Made by a program: the position numbers and the translations under genes. The notes beneath the pieces are model-generated. The model ran no database searches. It was not told the origin of the DNA and saw only the letters and a list, made by a program, of their open reading frames with translations. A stretch of 8,325 nt of DNA. Source: an archaeon (GTDB lineage Archaea; Asgardarchaeota; Hermodarchaeia; Hermodarchaeales; Hermodarchaeaceae). The stretch spans positions 1 to 8,325 of the forward strand of contig JABXGV010000205.1 of the NCBI GenBank assembly GCA_016550485.1. Direction: 5' to 3'. The stretch's first letter is position 1; each line of letters starts with the position of its first letter. Shown piece by piece: positions 1 through 5,162 of this stretch.

Positions 1-1326
1 ATCAAGGAAAACGCTGACAAAAGCGTTGAAGGCGTAGACACCATCCAACACCTAATCGTCGTGAAACGCATGGGAATAGACATCCCATGGACCGAGGGTC
101 GCGACATCTGGTGGCACGAACTCGTCAAAGACCAAAGCACGGAGTGCCCTACCGAACCCATGGAATCAGAAGACTACGCAATGGTTCTCTACAGCTCCGG
201 GACCACGGGAAAACCCAAAGGTACCGTGCATAGCCATGCCGGTACACTCGCACAGGCAGCAAAGGAAGTAGGCTACTACTGCGACATCAAAGCAGACGAC
301 ACTCTATTCTGGCTCAGCGACTTGGGCTGGATGATGGGGCCCTGGCAAGTTGTGGGCGCTCAGCATCATGGGGCGACGCACCTCATCTACGAGGGGGCCA
401 TCGATTATCCCAAGCCCGACGCATTGTGGGCGATTATTGAGAAGTACAAAGTGACTGCCTTTGGCATTGCTCCGACAGCCATCCGCTATCTCATCCGGTT
501 AGGCGATGAATGGGTGGCAAAACGTGACCTAAGTTCCCTTCGCATCCTTGGCTCTACCGGTGAGCCTTGGGATGACACATCGTGGCTCTGGTACTTTGAG
601 ACGGTGGGTAAGCGCCAACTCCCGATAATCAACATATCCGGCGGCACAGAAATCTTTGGCTGCTTCCTCAGCCCGATGCCCATCACCGATTTGAAGCCAC
701 GTACTCTCCGAGGACCAGGCCTAGGGATGGATATTGATGTCGTCGATGATAAATGTGAAAGTGTCCGTAACCAGATAGGCACTCTAATCTGCCGCCAACC
801 AGCCCCTTCAATGACCAGGGGATTCTGGAACGCCCCAGAAAGGTATATCGAAACCTACTGGTCGACTTTCAAGCATGTGTGGTACCACGGTGACCTTGCC
901 TTTGTGGACAAGGATGGCTTCTGGTTTCTTCTTGGCCGAGCAGATGACGTCATTAAGGTCAGCGGTATGCGAGTGGGCCCCTCCGAAGTGGAAACCGCTC
1001 TTATCAGCCACCCCGCCGTATCAGAAGCCGCCACGATTGGCATCCCGCATTCTCTCAAAGGACAGGGAATTGTATGCTTTGTAGTTCTCAAGACTGGTCA
1101 TGACGTCAGTGACACGCTTCGAGAGGAACTCAGGCAGTTTGTAGGGGATGTAATGGGGAAGCCGTTCATCCCTGAGGACATACGCTTCGTTTTGGCCTTG
1201 CCGAAAACCCGGTCAGGGAAGATCGTGCGGCGACAAATCAAGCGGGTCTACCTCGGTGAGGAAGTCGGCGACCTCGCTTCTGTAGAGAATCCTGAAGCCT
1301 TTGATTCCATCAGGGATTCAGAATAA
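1..1326 (+). CDS. AMP-forming acyl-CoA synthetase (acetyl-CoA synthetase-like), 5'-truncated by window edge
   Basis: Activates a carboxylic acid to its CoA thioester through an acyl-adenylate, consuming ATP; a cytoplasmic ANL-superfamily enzyme. The reading frame is open to base 1, so 441 residues are visible; Acs-type enzymes usually have about 630-660, so roughly the first 200 are outside the window. The GTG at 61 is not a credible start because the upstream residues (IQHLIVVKRMG) match the family. Visible motifs are the phosphate-binding loop YSSGTTGKPKG (residues 64-74), GGTEIFG (A5-type), YHGDLAFVDKDGFWFLLGR (A7/A8 hinge), and a C-terminal PKTRSGKIVRR with the adenylation lysine at about residue 407. 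The position where true acetyl-CoA synthetases have the pocket-closing Trp (WWQTETG) reads SGGTEIF, with Gly, which suggests an acyl group larger than acetate. It ends 6 bp from the convergent amidohydrolase. Family call is firm; substrate is unknown. Confidence 0.93.
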   Translation: MKENADKSVEGVDTIQHLIVVKRMGIDIPWTEGRDIWWHELVKDQSTECPTEPMESEDYAMVLYSSGTTGKPKGTVHSHAGTLAQAAKEVGYYCDIKADDTLFWLSDLGWMMGPWQVVGAQHHGATHLIYEGAIDYPKPDALWAIIEKYKVTAFGIAPTAIRYLIRLGDEWVAKRDLSSLRILGSTGEPWDDTSWLWYFETVGKRQLPIINISGGTEIFGCFLSPMPITDLKPRTLRGPGLGMDIDVVDDKCESVRNQIGTLICRQPAPSMTRGFWNAPERYIETYWSTFKHVWYHGDLAFVDKDGFWFLLGRADDVIKVSGMRVGPSEVETALISHPAVSEAATIGIPHSLKGQGIVCFVVLKTGHDVSDTLREELRQFVGDVMGKPFIPEDIRFVLALPKTRSGKIVRRQIKRVYLGEEVGDLASVENPEAFDSIRDSE

Positions 1327-1332
1327 CAAGGG

Positions 1333-2184
1333 TCAAAGTTTGAGAAGCTTCACCGCATTGTTCCGCAATATCTTCTGCTTTACTTCGGGACGAATATCTA
1401 GCGTTTCAAAATCCTTTAACCAACGTTTCGGTGTCAGAAAGGGATAATCTGTACCGAAGACGACACGGTCGGAGATTAGTTTCGTCATGTAAGTGACGAG
1501 AATCGGCTCGAAATATTTAGGTGACCAACCAGAAATTTCCACATAGACGTTTGATTTATGCATCGCTACTGCCAGCTGCTCGTTTTGCCACGGCCACGAT
1601 GGATGTGACGCAATGAGACGCAACTCAGGAAAATCAGCCGCAACCTCATCGAGGTACATCGGATTCGCGTATTTGAGCTTCATCTGTCCGCCTCCAGGTA
1701 ATCCTGACCCCCACCCCGTTGTTCCCGTGTGAACCGAAACGGGTACATCGTATTCTAGGCATTTCTCAAAAAGAGGGTAATATTGTTTATCATTAGGATA
1801 GAAGGCTTGGGCGATGGGATGGAACTTGGCACCCTGAAGTTTGAGGTCTTTAAACGCTCGTTCCAGCTCCTTTACCGCAGCTTTCCCTTTATGGGGATCC
1901 ACACAAGCAAAGCCAATGAGTCTCCCAGGATACTGGTCAACCGCCTTGGCGATGAAATCATTGGAAACCTTGGGTAATTGTGTGGTGGTTTCTGCATCCC
2001 ACGCGACCAACACTACCTTCTCGACATTAGCCGCGTCGTATTCGATTATCATCTCGTCAAAGGTTCGGGGTCTAATCGAACCGCCAAAATGCTTGGCAGC
2101 AGCAGTAATATATTGTCCACCGGCGGTTACAAGGTACTCCTCCGTAGGTGGATGCGCGTGGGTGTCAATAAAGCCCTTGACCAT
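1333..2184 (-). CDS. Amidohydrolase-family metal-dependent hydrolase/decarboxylase (Amidohydrolase_2, ACMSD-like)
   Basis: A 283-residue TIM-barrel metalloenzyme of the amidohydrolase superfamily; members hydrolyse or decarboxylate small organic acids or amides in the cytoplasm. Metal-ligand motifs are in the expected order: FIDTHAHPP near the N-terminus (H9 and H11), AKFHPI (residues 119-124), PVSVHTGTTG (H152), LIASHPSWPW (H194) and VVFGTDYPF (D246). The open frame extends 11 residues upstream to 2217, but I start at the ATG at 2182-2184. There GGAGGTG lies 5 nt upstream, and the protein begins directly with the conserved first strand (MVKGFIDTHAHPP). It is divergent from the thiolase operon and convergent with the acyl-CoA synthetase, so it is probably linked to the same catabolic route. 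That link is inference, and the true substrate cannot be read from sequence. Confidence 0.88.
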   Translation of the reverse strand: MVKGFIDTHAHPPTEEYLVTAGGQYITAAAKHFGGSIRPRTFDEMIIEYDAANVEKVVLVAWDAETTTQLPKVSNDFIAKAVDQYPGRLIGFACVDPHKGKAAVKELERAFKDLKLQGAKFHPIAQAFYPNDKQYYPLFEKCLEYDVPVSVHTGTTGWGSGLPGGGQMKLKYANPMYLDEVAADFPELRLIASHPSWPWQNEQLAVAMHKSNVYVEISGWSPKYFEPILVTYMTKLISDRVVFGTDYPFLTPKRWLKDFETLDIRPEVKQKILRNNAVKLLKL

Positions 2185-2189
2185 GAGTA

Positions 2190-2196
2190 CACCTCC
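2190..2196 (-). promoter_or_regulatory. Shine-Dalgarno site deciding the amidohydrolase start
   Basis: The minus strand reads GGAGGTG followed by a 5-nt spacer and ATG at 2184. This near-complete match to the archaeal anti-SD (16S 3' end with CACCUCC) favours the internal ATG over the longer in-frame start at 2217, inside which this site would otherwise fall. Confidence 0.8.
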
Positions 2197-2200
2197 AGCG

Positions 2201-2210
2201 TTGTATACAA
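2201..2210. repeat. Perfect 10-bp palindrome in the divergent amidohydrolase/thiolase spacer
   Basis: TTGTATACAA is its own reverse complement and lies 16 bp before the amidohydrolase ATG and upstream of the leader ORF on the other strand. It could be a regulator site or part of a TATA-like element. As a TATA box for the amidohydrolase it would put the transcript start at about the ATG, which conflicts with the strong ribosome site there. Short AT-rich palindromes also arise by chance. I see no convincing TATA box for either gene in this 135-bp spacer. Confidence 0.3.
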
Positions 2211-2270
2211 CTATCAATTGCTCTTTTTAGTGCTATCGCTACGATAATTGGTGCCACAGTGAACTTAAAA

Positions 2271-2277
2271 GAGGAGG
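2271..2277 (+). promoter_or_regulatory. Strong Shine-Dalgarno site preceding the 12-codon leader ORF
   Basis: GAGGAGG is followed by a 7-nt spacer and ATG at 2285. It is too far (42 nt) from the thiolase ATG to serve it directly. The thiolase has its own weaker GGTGA at 2309-2313 with a 6-nt spacer. Confidence 0.6.
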
Positions 2278-2284
2278 CAGCGGA

Positions 2285-2323
2285 ATGGTTTGGAAGTTTG
2301 TTCCCGATGGTGAAATAGAATGA
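2285..2323 (+). CDS. Candidate 12-codon leader peptide ORF overlapping the thiolase start
   Basis: A short frame starts with ATG 7 nt after GAGGAGG and encodes MVWKFVPDGEIE. It ends at a TGA in the sequence ATGA (2320-2323), so its stop overlaps the thiolase start codon. This geometry is classic for translational coupling: ribosomes loaded at the strong site would terminate and restart on the thiolase. The peptide has no recognisable domain and could be a leader, a remnant of a lost upstream gene, or coincidental. What is seen is the ribosome site, frame and overlap; coupling is inferred. Confidence 0.45.
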   Translation: MVWKFVPDGEIE

Positions 2324-3489
2324 GAGCTGTCTCAGTAGTTGGCGTCGGCTTGACCCAATGGGGTAAACGACGTGATGTATCATTAGCTGAGCTGATGGTC
2401 GAATCTGCCATGAAGGCGTTCGCAGATACCAAGAGTCTAACGCCGCAGGATGTTGAGGCGCTTTATATTGGCAATGCTCAAGCAGAACGGTTCCAAGAAC
2501 AAGCTCATCCTGCGAATGTGACCGCAGAATATCTGGGCATGTCCCCGCGAGTTGTCGCACGGGTGGAAATGGCCTGCTCAAGTGGTAGTGTCGGCGTTCG
2601 AAACGCCTTCTTTGCTATAGCTTCAGGGCAAGTCGATTCAGCGCTAGTGCTTGGCGTCGAAAAGATGTGCAATGTTTCATCAGCTGAAGCAATGCGAAAT
2701 CTCTGCTTGGTTGAAGATCTAACTTGGGAAAGTTTTCACGGAATGATTCCTCCCTCAGGATTTGCACTGATTGCATCCCGCTATATGCACGAATACGGCG
2801 TAACCCAGGAACAACTAGCGAAAATTGCAGTCAAGAATCATCGTAATGGTGCAAAGAACCCCATTGCGCAATTCCGGAAGGAAATTACCGTCGAGGATGT
2901 CCTTAACTCTCCAATGGTTGCCCATCCCTTGAACCTCCTTGATTGTAGTCCAATTTCAGACGGGTCAGCAGCAGTAATTCTAGCTCCAGCGAAGCAGGCG
3001 CGAAAATACAACGACACCCCAGTAGATATCATCGGGTCAGGTCAGTTCATGGAGCCTTCTTGCAACTGCTCCAACATGGAGTCGCTAACCACGTGGCGAG
3101 CCCTCGTAAACGCTGCCAAGGATGCCTACTCCATGGCGAAGCTGTCACCCAGCGATCTCGACATCGTTGAAACCCATGACTGCTTCACCATCGCTGAACT
3201 CATCGAATACGAAGATCTCGGGCTCTGCAAGAAAGGCGAAGGCCCAGCCCTTGTGGATAGCGGGGAAACCGAAATTGGTGGACGGATTCCCGTCAATCCA
3301 TCAGGTGGGCTCAAGTCCAAGGGCCACCCCGTGGGTGCAACGGGTGTCGCGCAAATAGCTGAAGTTTCCGAGCAACTCCGTGGTGAATGCGGTCCTCGCC
3401 AAGTGGATGGCGCTACGGTAGGTATGACCCAAAATCTCAGTGGCTTCGCGACTCACCATGTGTGCCACATTCTCCGGAGGCAGAACTGA
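2320..3489 (+). CDS. Thiolase (acetyl-CoA acetyltransferase, SCP-x-like)
   Basis: A 389-residue condensing/thiolytic enzyme that cleaves 3-ketoacyl-CoA with CoA or runs in the reverse acetyl-transfer direction. The N-terminus MRAVSVVGVGLTQWGK is typical of archaeal and SCP-x-like thiolases. Nucleophile Cys86 sits in VEMACSSGSVG, the THDCF motif gives H286 and C288, and the C-terminal catalytic His336 lies in KSKGHPVGATG. Keeping these Cys and His residues favours thiolase chemistry over the DUF35-associated retro-aldolases (Ltp2 type), where they are changed. The start ATG at 2320 has GGTGA 6 nt upstream and overlaps the stop of a 12-codon ORF. The DUF35 gene follows after 1 nt. Archaeal thiolase-DUF35 pairs also serve mevalonate synthesis, but no HMG-CoA synthase gene is visible, and the acyl-CoA synthetase and crotonase neighbours favour catabolism. 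Third-position GC rises in the 3' part of the gene. Confidence 0.92.
   Translation: MRAVSVVGVGLTQWGKRRDVSLAELMVESAMKAFADTKSLTPQDVEALYIGNAQAERFQEQAHPANVTAEYLGMSPRVVARVEMACSSGSVGVRNAFFAIASGQVDSALVLGVEKMCNVSSAEAMRNLCLVEDLTWESFHGMIPPSGFALIASRYMHEYGVTQEQLAKIAVKNHRNGAKNPIAQFRKEITVEDVLNSPMVAHPLNLLDCSPISDGSAAVILAPAKQARKYNDTPVDIIGSGQFMEPSCNCSNMESLTTWRALVNAAKDAYSMAKLSPSDLDIVETHDCFTIAELIEYEDLGLCKKGEGPALVDSGETEIGGRIPVNPSGGLKSKGHPVGATGVAQIAEVSEQLRGECGPRQVDGATVGMTQNLSGFATHHVCHILRRQN
3476..3480 (+). promoter_or_regulatory. Shine-Dalgarno site for the DUF35 gene, inside the thiolase 3' end
   Basis: GGAGG lies 10 nt before the ATG at 3491. It supports that start rather than the longer in-frame start at 3440, which would overlap the thiolase by 50 bp and add a 17-residue N-terminus unlike the family. 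Confidence 0.65.
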
Positions 3490-3490
3490 G

Positions 3491-3901
3491 ATGACTGACC
3501 AACAACCCCAAACGCCCTATCCACTCCTGTATCCCGAGACCGAAATCAAGCAGTTCTGGGAAAACCTCGCGAAAGACAAGTTCACAACCACCAAATGCCC
3601 GAAATGCGGTCTTCTCTGGCCGCCCAAATCGACCTGTCCGAAGTGCGGCGCGAAAGCCGACGAATGGATAGAACTCGCTGGCACAGGTGAGATTTACGCC
3701 CTGACCCAAGTCGGTTACGCACCCCCCGCCTACAAGCCCCTCACACCCTACATCCTCGCCGTCGGACAACTCGACGAAGGCCCCCTAGTCGTGGCACGGG
3801 TTGAGGACGCTAAATTCGAAGACTTGAAAATCGGGACGAAAATCAAAGTAAAAATCAAGAAGGCCTTCGACGTCGACTCATATGTCTTCGTGCCTGCCTA
3901 A
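3491..3901 (+). CDS. DUF35 zinc-ribbon/OB-fold protein, thiolase partner
   Basis: A 136-residue protein of the DUF35 family, small proteins that bind thiolases and, in archaea, bridge thiolase to HMG-CoA synthase, with the OB fold contacting CoA. It has an N-terminal helix (about residues 15-33), then a rubredoxin-like zinc ribbon with CPKCG at 36-40 and CPKCG at 49-53 (CxxC-x9-CxxC), then a beta-rich OB fold from about residue 57 to the end with the usual TGEIYALTQV start and VGQLDEGPLVVARV core. The start at 3491 gives the standard family length. It is separated from the thiolase stop by one base, so they are almost certainly co-transcribed and form a complex. In this setting it probably scaffolds the thiolase for an acyl-CoA substrate. 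The partner identity is well supported by context; the specific reaction is not. Confidence 0.92.
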   Translation: MTDQQPQTPYPLLYPETEIKQFWENLAKDKFTTTKCPKCGLLWPPKSTCPKCGAKADEWIELAGTGEIYALTQVGYAPPAYKPLTPYILAVGQLDEGPLVVARVEDAKFEDLKIGTKIKVKIKKAFDVDSYVFVPA

Positions 3902-3952
3902 AGGTAAGCTACAAAGGACTACTCTCTCGTAGTGGCACTCCTGTCGCGCTAG

Positions 3953-3980
3953 TTGATGCTAGAGCGTTATTGATGCTTGA
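3953..3980 (+). repeat. Two direct copies of an 11-bp motif, 17-bp period
   Basis: TTGATGCTAGA (3953-3963) and TTGATGCTTGA (3970-3980) differ at one base. They lie in the 215-bp spacer between the DUF35 gene and the zinc-ribbon crotonase, about 95 bp upstream of the TATA-like box. They could be a paired protein-binding site. The motif superficially recalls a snoRNA C box (RTGATGA), but the last base is wrong and no D boxes are placed to match. Confidence 0.35.
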
Positions 3981-4010
3981 CACCATTCTAGACCCAAATA
4001 ATGTGAGATG

Positions 4011-4071
4011 GGTTTCCACCAAAACTCACGCAACCCCTTGCTCTTAAAAGGAGCAGGGCTCAATGGAAACC
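4011..4071 (+). repeat. Nested inverted repeats just upstream of the crotonase promoter
   Basis: An outer perfect 8-bp pair, GGTTTCCA (4011-4018) and TGGAAACC (4064-4071), encloses an inner stem of 8 bp (4036-4043 with 4051-4058, one G-T wobble) around a 7-nt loop. The right outer arm directly abuts the TATA-like box. It could act as a folded 3' end for the thiolase-DUF35 transcript or as an operator for the next gene. It is not a tRNA: it is about 61 nt long, and no T-loop is visible. No T-run follows the hairpin, so it is not a canonical terminator. Confidence 0.5.
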
Positions 4072-4081
4072 TAATATATTT
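4072..4081 (+). promoter_or_regulatory. TATA-box-like promoter of the zinc-ribbon crotonase gene
   Basis: TAATATATTT sits about 40 nt before the ATG at 4117, preceded by a purine-rich GGAAAC where TFB would bind. With the usual archaeal TATA-to-start distance of about 25 nt, transcription would begin near 4100, giving a leader of about 15 nt that still contains the GGTGA ribosome site at 4107-4111. It suggests the gene has its own promoter despite following the thiolase-DUF35 operon on the same strand. Confidence 0.6.
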
Positions 4082-4106
4082 TGAACTGACACATTCCCTC
4101 TAATCT

Positions 4107-4111
4107 GGTGA
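4107..4111 (+). promoter_or_regulatory. Shine-Dalgarno site deciding the crotonase start
   Basis: GGTGA with a 5-nt spacer precedes ATG at 4117. The alternative in-frame GTG at 4108 is part of this very site and has no ribosome site of its own, so ATG 4117 is preferred. Confidence 0.65.
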
Positions 4112-4116
4112 AGAAA

Positions 4117-5046
4117 ATGGTGAAGGAATACACCGAAATTCTCTATGATGTAAAAGACTGGGTAGCAACCATCACAATCAACCGCCCCAAAAAGTACAAT
4201 GCCTACACACTCCAGACACTTCACGAAATCTCTGACGCGGCACTAAGCGCTTCATGGGATGATAAAGTGGGTGTCATTGTAGTAACCGGTGCAGGACAGA
4301 AAGCGTTCTGCACGGGCGGCGATGTGAAGGAATACCAAGAAAAGTACACGCAGAAACCAAGGGATTTCTGGAAATGGTGCCAAATATTCGAGCGCGCCCT
4401 ACATCACCTACGTTCATGCGGCAAGCCGGTCATCGCTAGGCTAAACGGTCTCGTGGCAGGTGGTGGCAACGAAGTCCAGATGGCATGCGATCTCGCCGTA
4501 GCTGCGGACCATGTCGAAATCATGCAGGTCGGCACCCGCGTAGGCAGCGTTGCTGCTGGCGGTGCGACTCAATGGCTGCCGATTATCATCGGCGACCGAC
4601 GAGCCCGCGAAATGCTGTTCACCTGCGACCGGATAAGCGCCGCTCAAGCAAAGGACTGGGGTCTTGTCAATGAAGTCGTCCCCTACGAAAAACTTGACGA
4701 AGCCATTGCCAAACTCGTGAAGAAAATTCTCGACAAGTTCCCCGAATGCCTCCGCTTCACTAAGGCGCAGGTCAACTTCTGGAAGGACCTCGTCTGGTCA
4801 CTTACTTGGCCAAGCGTCCGTGACTGGCTCAGTGTCCACTTCGCCTCCCAAGAACCCCACGAAGGAATGACCGCTTTCGTCGAGAAGCGACCCGCCGAGT
4901 ATATGCGACTCCGCCAGGAGGCCGCCGCCGGTAAATCCCCCGAGTTCAAGTGGGGACCGTGGACCCGCTCCTGTTCGAAGTGCGGTGCCAAATACCTCCC
5001 TCAAGAACTTGATTTCTGCGGGAAATGTGGCGCCAAACTCAGCTGA
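4117..5046 (+). CDS. Crotonase-fold acyl-CoA hydrolase/hydratase (Oah/BadI-like) with C-terminal zinc ribbon
   Basis: A 309-residue enoyl-CoA hydratase/isomerase superfamily enzyme acting on an acyl-CoA in the cytoplasm. The N-terminal fold shows INRPKKYNAYT, the first oxyanion-hole motif AFCTGGD (residues 64-70) and the second in VAGGGNEVQMACD (GGG 115-117, Glu119 at the crotonase E144 position). The usual second glutamate (E164, in FGQPE) is absent; the segment reads MQVGTRVGSVAAGGATQWLP. That pattern, and AFCTGGDVKEY, resemble ring-opening hydrolases of anaerobic aromatic and alicyclic degradation (6-oxocyclohexenecarbonyl-CoA hydrolase Oah/BamA; BadI) and MenB rather than beta-oxidation hydratases. 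It lacks the mid-protein insert I recall in Oah (about 376 residues). Residues 283-309 form a zinc ribbon, CSKCG and CGKCG (C286, C289, C301, C304), unusual for this family. Superfamily is sure; exact reaction is unproven, and an ordinary hydratase is possible. Confidence 0.88.
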   Translation: MVKEYTEILYDVKDWVATITINRPKKYNAYTLQTLHEISDAALSASWDDKVGVIVVTGAGQKAFCTGGDVKEYQEKYTQKPRDFWKWCQIFERALHHLRSCGKPVIARLNGLVAGGGNEVQMACDLAVAADHVEIMQVGTRVGSVAAGGATQWLPIIIGDRRAREMLFTCDRISAAQAKDWGLVNEVVPYEKLDEAIAKLVKKILDKFPECLRFTKAQVNFWKDLVWSLTWPSVRDWLSVHFASQEPHEGMTAFVEKRPAEYMRLRQEAAAGKSPEFKWGPWTRSCSKCGAKYLPQELDFCGKCGAKLS

Positions 5047-5068
5047 ATAAACCGGAACAGCACCAAGT

Positions 5069-5147
5069 CTCCCCTAGAATGGGGTTGTCTGGCTAGTCGA
5101 TAAAGGTGACTAACTAGTCGATAGCCAATCGAAGCACAACAGGGGAG
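5069..5147. repeat. Repeat-rich convergent spacer: perfect direct repeat inside inverted repeats
   Basis: CTAGTCGATA occurs twice (5093-5102 and 5114-5123, 21-bp period). The pair is bracketed by TGGCTA (5090-5095) and TAGCCA (5122-5127), and further out by CTCCCCT (5069-5075) and AGGGGAG (5141-5147). A 21-bp period equals two helical turns, which suits cooperative protein binding, but the stretch lies between two gene 3' ends, so an RNA 3'-end structure serving both strands is as likely. No T-run terminator is visible for either gene. Confidence 0.45.
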
Positions 5148-5162
5148 CTGCAGTCCCTATCA

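Noticed and set aside
61..63. GTG as the start of the acyl-CoA synthetase
   Set aside because: The frame is open to base 1 and the upstream residues match the family, so the gene is cut by the window edge rather than starting here.
1841..2230. 129-residue plus-strand frame antisense to the amidohydrolase
   Set aside because: The amidohydrolase frame carries all metal-ligand motifs and a strong ribosome site; this antisense frame has neither.
2165..2581. 138-residue minus-strand frame across the divergent spacer and thiolase 5' end
   Set aside because: It overlaps the well-supported thiolase and the amidohydrolase start and has no family-like motifs; it is a shadow frame.
3437..3769. 110-residue minus-strand frame over the DUF35 gene
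   Set aside because: Antisense to a gene with clear zinc-ribbon and OB-fold motifs; composition is that of a complement frame.
3953..3980. C/D box guide RNA suggested by TTGATGCT motifs
   Set aside because: The C-box consensus RTGATGA is not met and no CTGA D boxes are correctly spaced.
4011..4071. tRNA-like element (7-bp GGTTTCC/GGAAACC ends)
   Set aside because: Only about 61 nt, with no T-loop consensus, no proper D arm and no CCA or discriminator context, so it is described as a nested inverted repeat instead.
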